Positions 1-12,000 of a DNA stretch of 64,000 nt are shown one piece after another. Source of the stretch: Clavelina lepadiformis. Its lineage: Eukaryota > Chordata > Ascidiacea > Aplousobranchia > Clavelinidae. The notes beneath the pieces are model-generated. The model saw nothing but the letters and a program-made list of their open reading frames with translations, had not been told where the DNA came from and did not search any database. Position numbers and translations under genes: made by a program. The DNA is taken from contig NC_135244.1 of the NCBI RefSeq assembly GCF_947623445.1, positions 14,260,860-14,324,859 of the forward strand, given 5' to 3'. Position 1 is the stretch's first letter; each line of letters starts with the position of its first letter.

Positions 1-1551
1 ACTGGTCGGTATGTGAGGCGGCATTAGACAAAATTGAGTTCATTGCGTGCGACGTCTTTTCTGGTTGCAATGCACATTGGATTTCATATTGACATATTTG
101 TTTTGTTTGTCAGTTGAAATTTTACAAATTTACCGGCGGCGTTAAAATGGAAGGAACTGGCGTTTTATTTTTACATCTGCATGACATTAGTTGACCGCAA
201 GTGTTCAATTCTGACAGAAGGAGGTGGAAACGTGCCGACATCATGTCAAAATTAGAACAATATGAGCGGAACAACACATTTAAACTGCTAATAATCAACA
301 TTGCTCAAATAGAATCAACTGCTTTGTGAGTATGCTTTTCCTTACAGCGAGGAAAAGCTTCCTTTGTCGCTGGTCACGTGATAACCAATGGTTTTACAAA
401 TTCGCTGCAAACAAGCAAAAATTTCTATGCCTGTATTTAACCGCCGGTTCTCTTAAAAGTTTTGCACTGTTTTAAATGAAAGTGAAAGGAATACCAACTG
501 TTGTTAATATTGATTTTTTGCATAAAGAAGTGGATGTAGAACCGTTGTGCCTGACAGAATTATTGCGTATAGTGCCTCCGCGATGTTGTCCAAAACATGT
601 ATTTTTAGTTTTCTCGACCGGAAACTTTTTGCCTGCGGCCATAGCGAATATTTAACAGTAAACAAAGTACGGTCTACGTCGGACTTATTTTGATAGAAAA
701 GTTGTTTTTTCTTGGCTCGAAGACAAATTTGTTTCATTTGAATGAGGTTTCATCTATAACGGAAAACGATTTTCGCCCAGTCATCTGATCAGTATAAGGT
801 GTGAATTTGCTAACGTTGATTGCCGGTTACTACCAACGCAGCTGTCCATTTGCCGGGTTGCGATATGTGGATTGCGAAATCCTAAGGCAGCAAATCGAAT
901 TAAATCGCATACCCAACAAAGCCGGTTGACATGCATGGGACGGCTGCTATTATGACGAACTCAAATCGGATTTCTTTTGACAGTAATAATACCGTGAATA
1001 ATGTAAGCGCAATATGGCAGCATGCAAAGTAAGATATCCGTTTCTTTTCTGCGAACACCCTTCGCAAACCCGATCGTATTAGCTGTGCTATTGTGCAACA
1101 AGCTCCGGGGTACGTCCTGTTAACTGGATTGCACCAGAAGACGGGAAGGAAAACTGCCATTAATTAAACGTGATCCCGTTCGGGCGCCAGTGTATTCCTT
1201 TCTGTAATTCCCTCTCTTTTTTACACGACAGGATATCTTAGCTGCGCAGTCCAACGTGCTGCTGGTGTTTTCCACCATCCGTATAAGCATATCCCGTATG
1301 TGCTGGATTAATAACAAGGAATCACGATTTTGACGGCACATTTACAAATCACACATTTTTATATATGCTATAGGATCCCCATTAAACCCGTAACTAGGTT
1401 ATTTATTAGATAGTACCTAGGTAGATACAGTTATTGCACGCGCAGCTTTTCGTCGCTTTTGTTAGGCGCGGTTCACATTTTTATTAGCCGTACAGCATCA
1501 TGGTACCCGTATTAACTTATTTCTCTAAATTTCCGTTCGTTTGTTTTGTAG
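1..1551. other. Upstream region and possible leader of the ELK gene, no gene recognised
   Basis: No open frame here resembles a known protein, and the short frames lack ATG starts or splice context. A CACGTG E-box sits near 375-380 with an AACCAATGG CCAAT-type box about 5 bp after it, so promoter or enhancer elements for the downstream ETS gene are possible but unproven. The stretch ends in a pyrimidine-rich tract and a splice-acceptor-like TTTTGTAG at 1544-1551, just before the ELK start codon. Confidence 0.4.
1544..1551 (+). promoter_or_regulatory. Splice acceptor 8 nt before the ELK start (cis or spliced-leader site)
   Basis: A T-rich tract ends in TTTTGTAG at 1544-1551, leaving only an 8-nt leader before the ATG at 1560. 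This could be a cis acceptor for an untranslated first exon. In tunicates such close acceptors are also typical of spliced-leader trans-splicing; the sequence cannot tell the two apart. Confidence 0.5.
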
Positions 1552-1559
1552 TGTTGGAC

Positions 1560-4500
1560 ATGAACGTCACTTTATGGCAATTTCTTCTTGAGCTTCTGAT
1601 GGATCCTTCGGCGAACAGTCATCTAATCAGTTGGACCTCCACCGATGGAGAATTCAAACTTCATAACTCGGAAGAAGTGGCCAGACTCTGGGGCCTGCGT
1701 AAAAATAAGACTAATATGAACTACGACAAACTAAGCAGAGCTCTTCGTTATTATTACGACAAGGTAAGCGAGATTTATAAGTTGCAAATTTATTATGTTT
1801 AAAAAGTGGAAAGGGTAACCTTGTTTGGAATTGTTCCTCTGAGAGAAATGTAATAAAGAAAAGCAGAAACGGGTTTAGCTGCTCTGTCAGTGATGCATGT
1901 TAATGAGATTAAATAATGTGGAGCAGTCATATAGGCATGATCCCTTATCCGATAGCTTTGCGGTTCACGTGGTGGAAATGATGTTTGTGGTTTCATGCCT
2001 AATTATTATAAGACCTTTACATCCGGCTTTAGATTGTCTACCTATTTTCAAACGATATTAACATATGACCAAGAGCATTCTTGCTGCAATATTTTAAGAC
2101 CGTGCTTTTGCAGCCAAACAGGCCCGTGTACATGTAGATTTGTACAATGCATTAGGCTTGCGTTCCATACGACTTGCCCGCTGTTTCCGGCACCTTCTCG
2201 TGTTTCCTTTGCCTTCCTGTAATAAGACCTAGGTTCGTTTTTGTTTCGCGCTTAATTGCAACAATACCAGCAAAGCCGCGTTCGCCTGACGGGTTTTTTG
2301 CAGTCGTGTCGGTATTCGCTGCAAATCGGACGTGCCAGAGGTTTGTAGCAGCTGGACAGTTGTACATGGAATATTCGAAGCTCACACTTCACATGTTTTT
2401 TATGAACTACAAACTGCTATAAATCATGTATTGTAATCAGCACCACCCAAGAACTTACTGCAAATCTTCTATTCGAGGGGTCGGCGTTACTTCTAAGCTT
2501 GATGACCTTTTTTAGAATTAGATGAAGGGTAAACACCTCGCGTCTCGTCATTTTTCTTTCAGTTCCGCATCGATCCACTAATGCTTGGGTGCGTGCGCAC
2601 TCGTTCTCGCCTTTGTTTCTCACTAACGCTCGCATGAAGCAAATATAAGAAATTCTTTTGAAAATGGCCAAATTGACATCACCGGAAATTCCGCGAACAT
2701 GTAAAAAAACCATGTAGCGACACGTCATTTCCACGGCATAGCACAAAGAGGTCAGGCAAAGACTAAATGTCACCTTAAAATCCAAATATAGCCTTATCAA
2801 GGGCGTAGGTTTGTGTTCAACACTCCTTACCTCTGCCTCGCCAAACTGACGTAATTCCCATGTACAACGCCCGAAATTGGTCGTGTTCACGCTTCTAATA
2901 TTCTAATAAATTGAGGTTATCTAGTAGTGAGCAAAATACTGTAAATATCATTTAGATTTGTGCAAAAAAATGTTTTGCAAAGTTGGTGCTTGATGTACTT
3001 TTCGGTGGTGGCCTGCGATTGTCATAGGAGGACGGATGTCTAGAATAGCAAACAGACTGTTAGAACCAGAACCAGAACTACTTCTGATTATAATAGATCG
3101 ACCGAACATTGTTTTTTTGTTTTCGAGACATCCGGTTAGATGCCGAAAAATGCCGGTCTAGTTGGTCCCACTGAGTGTACCAAGAAGTAATCAGAAACCG
3201 TTTTAACGGGTGAAAATCTTGGCAGGTGACGCCATGCGGGGCTCAGGAATATTTTGTGTCCGGTTTCCTACAGCAGGCGCCGAAAGCCATCGCACGTCGT
3301 CTTTTGTCTAAGTGTTTCTTTTATAGTTGCCGCCCTTCGGAAATGTGAAGGAGCGAGTAACATTTGACGGGAAAGAATGTTCGCCCGTTATGTTAATGTG
3401 GTAACATCAAACTTTCATTCGTGTTATGGTGTTCTCAATACTCCCGCATATCACGGTCTTTTTCATCATGCGCACTGTGTGGTGTACGTTTCGGCCTTTC
3501 AGCTCCAAATAAGAAGTTTGGAAGTTACATTCACGTTATAGACACGCTTTTTGTTTTACCGCCTGTTAATGTATTTGCCTTTTTCTACAGAACATAATCA
3601 AGAAAGTGAATGGTCAAAAATTCGTCTACAAATTCGTTTCCTTTCCTGAAATTATAAAGACAGAAACCAAAATTCCATTCCGGGTCAAAATGGAGCGCCT
3701 CACGCACTCCGATGGAGGATCAAATGGCCCTGCTGATGAAGAAGATGGAAATCCTCCATCTCCGACTCTGTCCAATTCTCCACCGTCGATGGTAGTGAAT
3801 CGGCCGGACACAAGCGATGACGGGCTTCGTTACTATCTCCATTGCCAGCAGCAGCTATCTCATTCAGAGGAGAAAGACTTCGAAGGCTCCATCAAATCTC
3901 GGCGCAAACCCCCCTCCCAAAATGACGTTTTATCAAGTCAAAGGCGATTATTGACTTCTCACAACGAGCGGGATAGCCACGGACGTTTATCGCCTTCTCA
4001 CAGCCAGGATAGCTGGTCTTTACGAGAAAGCAACGACGAAAACCGAAAGTATGCACAGGACGCTTTGTCTTATAACGCCCACTCCTCTGACGTTTCTAGA
4101 ATGTCTTTGAATGCGACTTCAGCTGCAGTCGCTGCAGCAGCAGCGTTATCTGCGGCATCTTTGACCGAAGAGGAACGGGCTCGAAACGCAGGAGCAACTG
4201 CAGCTTTTTGGGCAGGGATTCGCCAGGTTGTTGCCGCTGCTGCTGCAGCGTCTACGTCAACTGCCAGTGAGGCTTCTTCACACGGACATTCGTCAAACGG
4301 TAAGCCACTTTTCCTATATGTTTTCTTATACACATGTAAATACAATCATTTTAGTCACAATTTGTTGGTTGATCCCGTCGTTTCGTGTTTTGTCATTGTA
4401 ATTTAAAAATATTTTCATTTTGTGATTAACAGCCGTGGAAAGCGACAGGGAGCATCATCGATCGCAAGTATCCGGGAAGAAATATTACAATGAAAATTTA

Positions 4501-6372
4501 TCATCTTCAGGAACCTGGGATCGCCATAACAGCAACAACAACCATAGGCAGAGTTTCTGTCCCTCAAATCGTTCCTATCAACAGGATCAACAGCAAGCAC
4601 AACAAAGCGGCAGTGAAAAACTAAAAAGGCATCAGTTGTCTCCTACTTATCATTCCGGTTCAAGGCAGTCACCCCAGCGCGATGCGGAAGCCTTGTTATT
4701 TTTGCAACAGCATTATCAAGAGCAAGATATGAGACGGGGTCCAGACTTTTCTTATCCTAGACATAAACTCACACAAGAGGATTTAATTAAAAGAAACAAG
4801 AAAGCCCTTGCTGATGCCCTACTGGCTCGTGCGCCAAATTATCTCGCCAACACCGCTCCAAGAAGCCCGTCAATGTTGCCGATGTTAAGTGGACAGAAAC
4901 GTAAATACGATGATATTCTCACTGAGCATCCGACATCAAGTTGTCGACGAGAAGACGCAGTTTCCAAATCTTCATTTGAAAAGGTTCACTCCAAAGTGGA
5001 GTTGTCAGATGCAGTTAAGCTTCAGAAACCTAAAGAAGAAGTGAATCACACGTCATCTTTTCCGGATGGCTACGCGAAATACCGAGCAATTGGCTTGAGA
5101 AAATGTTCTCCAAGTGAAGATGCAAAACCCATATCTCCAGTCGCACTCCGTGGAAGCCGGTCATCTCCGGTAAACAATGAAGAATCTGCGCTCGCGCTTA
5201 TTATGAACGGTGAGCACTCCAATGTGGTTTCTAAGAATCTTTCCACCAAAAAGGATACCAGCACCGATGCTCCTTTGGATTTGTGTACATCCCCAAAAGG
5301 ATCCGGAGGTTCACTTCTCAGCTCCCCACGCTCAGAAAATTCTTCACCGGTTTCTCCCCACTCTTCGATGGACATTCTGCTGCGTATGCCAAAGGTTGAC
5401 TGCCAAGCTGAAAGATCAGAAATTGCACGAGAAAAGGAAAAAACGAAAAGTAAGTCTCCAGAGCTTATACCAGCTCCAGAACAACGAGAAGCCCTGGAAA
5501 AAGAGAATAGAGCTGAAACTGGGAGCATCAAGCACAGGCGATTAACTGGTAAAAAATCGATCGACCGCAAGCCAAGTCCGATTGATTTGAGCCGATCAAC
5601 ACGAACTGATAATGACAACGATTTTGACGTAATGTCATCAACACTCTTTCAACAATTTCCTGGACTTCGAAACGGATCTCTTTTAGCGTACGATGGAAAG
5701 AGCATTAACACGCCAGACGCAGTTTGTCGTAAAACACCTTCAGATACAACTGCCTCTTTTTTCCCAAGCTCTATGGTCATGACTCCATCACCTATGGTAA
5801 GCACATTTTGTTCAAACTTTTGAATTCATGTCTGTCTAGTTAAATCAAAAGGTTTTTTTCTTTTTTGGGGTTGTGAATAAAAACAACTTTCTTGTTACTT
5901 TTGAATTGCTTAACAAAATTTTTCATGATACCAAGATGCTTTTTATTTGTTTTACCTGTATTGTTTACATTTTCTTACGCGTGTATTACATCTGCAGGTA
6001 ATACCAAGCATTACTTTTTGGAGCACACTGAGCCCCATGCCAACCAATAACGTAAAGCCAGAAAAAGATACCTCAAAGTTCGGAGGATCGAGAGATGCCA
6101 ATGGAAGTGACAACACATCTGGTGGGAAGGATAGAAATACGTCCCCTGCCTCGTTAAAGTCAAGCACGGTCTTTCAATTCCCGTCTGTTGTTAACGGACA
6201 AATGACTTTTGCCGGTGTTCCTGTACGACCTATCGCAGCCGCTTTGGGTCAACCGATACCTGCTAATCAAGTAAGCAGTGTTGCGTCACAACTGACGTCA
6301 CACATGTCCAGCGTTGCATCTCCAATGAATTTGCTCTCACCTAAATCCATTGCATCTCTTACGACTTCGTAA
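1560..6372 (+). CDS. ELK: ELK-family ETS transcription factor (four coding exons)
   Basis: Coding exons are 1560-1763, 3591-4299, 4433-5796 and 5998-6372, all with GT-AG sites and matching phases, giving 883 residues. Residues 3-86 form an N-terminal ETS DNA-binding domain ([51 protein letters not shown]), closest to the ternary complex factors ELK1/3/4. The domain is split by the first intron after the YYYDK motif. Alanine-rich tracts lie near residues 245-258 and 282-288. A second ELK hallmark is near the C-terminus: FWSTLSP (about 766-772) and the ERK-docking FxFP motif FQFP (818-821). Family knowledge: TCFs partner with SRF and activate targets after MAPK phosphorylation; many SP/TP sites are visible. 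The length is about twice that of vertebrate ELKs (roughly 400-430) because of a Ser/Gln-rich middle. The start at 1560 is chosen because it fits the family N-terminus; the frame also runs upstream to 1500, before a likely acceptor. Confidence 0.94.
1764..3590. other. ELK intron 1
   Basis: This is the largest ELK intron (1.8 kb), with donor AAG|GTAAGC and acceptor TTTTTCTACAG. It contains a 157-codon open frame on the - strand (2417-2890) with no recognisable domain, compositional bias or splice context, treated here as chance. Nothing else was identified. Confidence 0.7.
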
Positions 6373-9076
6373 TAAAGTGGATTATTGCAAATTGTGTCAC
6401 TAATGCCGTCGAGTTTTCCTTGCAAGATATATTTCATTATACTTTGCAATAATGGTACAGTACATTTTGTTCTTTTATTTGCTTGTAAATGAAACCGAAG
6501 ATAAAGTACCTGTGTGCAACTTTTATTTCATGTTTATACTTCTCAAATGTTTTGTACATCGCGTTTTGGGCGGTACCGAATGATTTTGTATTTTGACTGA
6601 TACAATGAATTACGCTGTTTTTTTAAAATGTTTGCTTTTAGCAGAAAAAATTCTATTTGCTTTTCAACTAAAAAAATTGTAAATTTCGTGTTTTCTAAAT
6701 TTATGTTATTGTTTCACGGATTGGTAAAAGTAAGTCAGCTGGCTGTATTACAATACCAATCCATTGCAGTTACTGTACTTTAAGGTATCGCATTTGTTAC
6801 ACCTTCTTATTTCGCGATAGTCATCACTATGGTGCATTGCTTGATTTTCTAAACTGAACAAATTGTGGTTCTGAGCTCAGCTGAAATGTTTTTTTCTTTT
6901 TCTTCAAATTGCCTTGTTTTGTCGTGATTCACCTCTGCCAGTAAAGCGTATCTGCCGCTTTGGTTATGTGTTTGTAAGAACAAAAAATGAGAGATCTTTG
7001 CTTACGGCTTGGAAATGTGTCCCGCTATTTTTTTGTTTACGTCTTTTTCGAGCTAATATGCCTACTCAGAGTTCAACGGTGCCATGTTTTGTAAAAATCG
7101 GCTGCTATATTTGTTTTATGTTTGATATAATTTTGTTCTGTACACTTTATTTCAATACAATGTGCGCTTCTGTTTTTGTTAACTCAGCAGAACCGTTCAA
7201 TTCTTGGAAAATCAATTACCGGTTTAAAATCCCCGAGGCCTAAAGTTGTTGACAGCTTCGTTAGACGACGTTCACCGAAAATTGAAAATAATATAAATAT
7301 ATCGTTTCGAGCAATTTTAATTTCAAGCAAAAAGTTCATTTTTATGTTATCCGGCAAGAGTGTGCTTAGACTTCTCATATGTGTTTTGCTTTCTTAACTG
7401 TGTACTTGAACTTGTCTGCTGCTGAGACGCTGTGAGGTATATGTTCTGATTTCTATGGCATGACGCAATTTTTCGTTGTTTTGTAACTTATTTTTGGACA
7501 TTGTAAACACAATAAAGAAGTGGGAAACAAAAACTTGTTATCTGACATTGACATGCAAGATACGCTATTAAGTTATTTTAACTAGGAGTGGCAAAACTGT
7601 CTGACAAAGAAAGTCTTGTACAAATTATTCTCAGGTATAGGTTACCAGCACACATGTTGCATATCCTTGTAATGATGACGACTTAGATTGCCAAACTTAT
7701 TAATAAAAAAGATTTGTTCCAAAGCATCCGCTTTAAGTAGTATTTATTTTTGTTACTAGTTAATGGTTGTTCGGTTTTAATAATCTAATTGTCACCTTGT
7801 CCAAAACATATCGATAAGCCATGTTGTAACGGCCGCTGGTGGCGCCAAGGCACAATGTTGGCGAGTTTTAACATGAAAAACTCCAGCAAGGTAGTGTTTA
7901 AAATACGTTGGCAAAAGTGGTCCATTTAAATATAAAATTGGTCGACACGCAAAGAATACACGAGACCTATTCCAAAAAAACACAAATCAAGTCAAAAAGT
8001 AATTTTAAAATATAATTGGATGTCACTAAACTTTGTATTGAAAATTTCCCTTTGATGCTGTAACAATTAACCAGTTGACAAAGGTGCATGTCTCTCCTTT
8101 AACGATTTTTAGAAAACTTAAAAATTCCCAATTAAATCAAAGAGATGCCAACATCTTCGCTTTTAATAATTACCATTACAAACTGATGAAGCAACTGATA
8201 AAAAAGTGAAAAATACCAGTTTTGCCATAATTTCAAATGCCTCATAAAAGTTTCAAGTTTAGTTTCAAACAAAAAGGCTGCAAGGTTTTATCCGGTTTGT
8301 GGTGCTAATATTTATTGGTGTAAAATGTAAGAAATTAAATTATAACGATAATATTGTTTATGAAGCATACATGCGAGACTTGGAGAAGATAAGCTGTTCA
8401 TAACATAAAACTGCGCTTTAAGTGTGTGGAATTTGGATTCAACGAGAGTGTTAAACTTATTTACAAATAAACTTTCAAAAACTTCCCGTTTGCATAAAAC
8501 ATCGCCACTGAAAACAGTATCAGAAAAACAAAAGTGCACACAACTCAAAATATGACTGTATAGTGACATCAATAAAAATGTTGGTGTATACTATTTGGTC
8601 AAGAGTTTCAAACTGGCCGAGCCTTTTAGAACACGTCGATACATCAACGCTGAAATAATTCCAACTCACCACTGCACTAGAAGCATAGCAGGTTAAAAAT
8701 AGAAATTTGTCTCCAAGTTTTCAGATACTTTTAAGAGTTTAGGCAACAATTAACGAATAAAATTGAAGAAATTTCCAAAGCTTTTTGTTAAAATTTTTAT
8801 TATAGAGTGTGGATTATTCCGGCGTTGAAATAAAGATATGTATACCCCAGGTTTGTTACCACATACTTGTTACCATACACTTCGGAAACCTTTTAAACTT
8901 AATGGCAGATAGACACAGTGTTATATATTTCTGCCTAAAAACAAAACGAGCGTTATGGATTACTGAAACATGAAAATTTAAAAAAAGCAATGTCACTGAT
9001 GAAATGATACACAAAACAAGGATACTAAAAATCTCTGATACTGAATGAAAATTCCGCATAGGAATGGTGACCAAGG
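6373..9076. other. ELK 3' region and intergenic sequence
   Basis: AT-rich non-coding sequence between the convergent ELK (+) and LU-domain (-) genes. An AATAAA overlaps the ELK stop (6371-6376), which is too close to be the main signal; another at 7511-7516 is a more plausible 3' end. On the - strand an AATAAA (plus-strand 8796-8801) lies about 280 bp beyond the stop of the LU-domain gene. No conserved frame or RNA gene was recognised. Confidence 0.5.
7511..7516 (+). terminator. Candidate polyadenylation signal for ELK
   Basis: A canonical AATAAA hexamer lies about 1.1 kb after the ELK stop, followed by A/T-rich then T-rich sequence. It would imply a 3' UTR of about 1.15 kb. Assigned by position only. 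Confidence 0.35.
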
Positions 9077-12000
9077 TCAAGTGCAATGAGATCCATCGGA
9101 GTTACAGTAATCCTTGAAACAGCAGCATCGGCAAACACTCGTTGTCTGATTCGGCCGGCATTGAAGGCGATTGTTGTTTATTTGATTATTCTGACAAGCC
9201 AATGATTGCTTGCAAGACTTTGTAATTGAAATCTGACAAAAACATTAAAACGGAGTTAGTCGCATGTAAACATTAACCAGAACTTGACCAAAACAGGTTC
9301 CCAAGCAATGCAGTAAAAAATATTAAAATGCCAAGATTATTATTTGGTTATAGGTCTACATACCTTGTCTGATTCGATTCGTCGAATTTCACTCTGACAA
9401 GCTTCTCCTGCGCCACATTGTTCAGCTTTCCCTATACGCTTGCACTCCTCCTCAGACGAGGCTCCAATGCATTGGAAGCACATAATCTCTGTGCAATGTC
9501 CATGCATGTACGTTTTAAAAAAGTAGCAAAAGAAACTAATTTTTATTCGAACAGTATGAAAATTGTTTAACTACAGCAAATAAAGTCCTGTCTGCAATAT
9601 TTCCAGAACTGACAGTCTAACCTTCGTCAAAGATTTGGTATTAAACTTTAGCAAAAATTAGCCTTGAAGTAATTTAGTGCATAGGTACTGGTTAACAGTT
9701 GTGAGCTATGTCAAACTGATATAATATAAAACATGGACTTGCTCTCGCTCTCTTCTAACTGTAAACGAATACACGTAACGATAATGAGCTAAACTACAAT
9801 TTCAGATGCATGATTTTGCTAAACCTTTGTACGATGTTTATCTTTACTAGTTTAGAGTGATCTATCGGAGTTGTTACAGTTCTCATCGTTATGGAAATTG
9901 TTTATGCTTAGTAAATTGCTTTGGTCGATATTGGTTTCAGTGTTCAAAACGATATTTGCTATGTTTCAACGTCACAGTGGAAACAAAAAGAGCTGATGGC
10001 GAATGAAGTCTTACGTTTGTTTCCTTCCAACCAGCCAGGAGGAGGATCGGGTACAACAAAAGGTTCATTCGAACCAAAGATACATCCCGTAGAGGAATAG
10101 CCAAAATCAAGCGTAAAGTTGAGCGTAGAAGTGTCTTCCGAAGTTCGGACGAAGGATTCTGCAGTTTGCAACATCGATGGATCGATAAGGTACCGGTTTT
10201 GGTTGTTTTGGAGTGAAATCGGAACTCCAAGCCTGTCCGTAACCTGTCCCAAAACATACAGTTCTGTAAAATTAGAAATAAATGTACAACGGCACTAAAT
10301 GATGGCATCCAAATAATTTTACTGGAACAATTACGTGTTAAGGGAATTTTTGGAACATATGAAAATACTTAAGCATCCCACCAGAGGTAACATTTCCTTT
10401 CATGCATGTGTAATAAGTACAATATGATATATGTGTAGCTTTAACACACTTTAGGCGCTTAGGTGATATTACTGTATTATTGTCAATTTCAAAAGTATTT
10501 TACGACTGCTTAAACATTTCACAAATTCATTAAACATTTTTAAACCGTCTTGGGAAAATTGGATATTTGAAATAGAGTAGGCCTACCAAATAATGTATGA
10601 ATGTTCTGATTGTTTATTAAAAGAAAAACACAAATCCAGAAATAAGAAAGTTTGAATAAACAGTACCTCAAAGTTTTTAACCACACACGGCATGATGATT
10701 CCAATCTTTCTTAGGATATCACCCTGGGGAAACCTAGCAATTAGTTCTCGTTTCTTCCTCTTGGGGTTTAATGTTTCAAGCTCCGGGATAAATCCGTCAT
10801 CTGTTTCCATCAAGCGACCGAAGGCGTTGGCATTAAAGAAAATGTTGCCGTGTTCTTGCCTCCGAGGAGGAAAAGAAGTAGGAAAGGAAGACAATTGAGG
10901 AAATGCTAAAACATATAAACTAAATAAATATATAAAATATATAAATATATAAACAACCAAAATAAATATATTATACAAATTAAGGTGTTAAAGAGTGTTT
11001 TTTATTCAGCACAAACTGCAGAGCAACAAATTATATACCTACAAGGTATTTTTATACCTCGTATATATAGCCTTTAAGGCCAATATTTACCGTTTGCTGG
11101 AATCGACTCATCCCAGATAACTTGAATATCAGACACGTCAAATCGGCAAACTTCATTAAACGTGGCAAGAAACACGATGTTTCTGCCAAATACCAATCTG
11201 TTTTGACTCAGTACAAAGTCTTTTGCTCTTACGTCATCCGCAAATGAATTGATGCAATAAGCGTTCCAAAACTAGAATAAAAAGTGGAGCTGGAAAATGG
11301 TGATAAATTTAGGAAGACTACAAGATATACCAAATGCTTTGTCGTCAAACACCTTTTCTGCCGTCGTTTAATTGAAACGACGACATGAAGGCATTACGCA
11401 ACTAACGGCATTATAATTCATGTTATGCGGGTCGATTTCATCTTAAATCAGGCTACTCTCTCCCCGTGTTCACATTCTTAATCACCAACCACTGACCTTT
11501 AAGGCTAAATAAACCCAATTCACATGTCACTTATTAAAGCTGACTGTATGAAGCATTACGTCACATATTCTTGTATACTGCATTAAAAATATACCTGAAA
11601 CATTGGAGGCTTACAAGGCAGGCGAACTGTTAACGCCCACCAATCATTCTCCGGCCGCACCGTAGGGAGTCTCACTCTGCCCCTTGCTTCTGCTTCTGCT
11701 TGAAAGCTGGGGAGTTCTGCAAATTATCATGCATAACGTAAACGTAATTTAAAAACCGTTTTTACAGTGTAAAAATGCCCCTGTCTTCTCGTTTTACGCC
11801 GAGTCGCAGAACCTTCTTAAACGACATAAACAGTATGCGTTGTGTTGTTGGTAGCACTTTCTCGGAAAACTGTGGAGGAAGTCAGAGACATGTTCCGCTT
11901 AAAAATCCTTCATCTTAATTTGCTGTGTTTAAGTACTTTATTTAGAAAAGTGAGTCTTTTGTAATATAACTACTCTAATTAATACTGTAAGCAGTTGTTA

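Noticed and set aside
2417-2890. 157-codon open frame on - in ELK intron 1
   Set aside because: No domain, signal or splice context; composition fits chance in a locally GC-richer intron.
5070-5618. 182-codon frame antisense to ELK exon 3
   Set aside because: Shadow of a strongly supported coding exon.
10016-10308. Alternative frame on - reading CMFWDRLRTGLEF
   Set aside because: The neighbouring exon phases select the VTDRLGVPISLQ frame instead.
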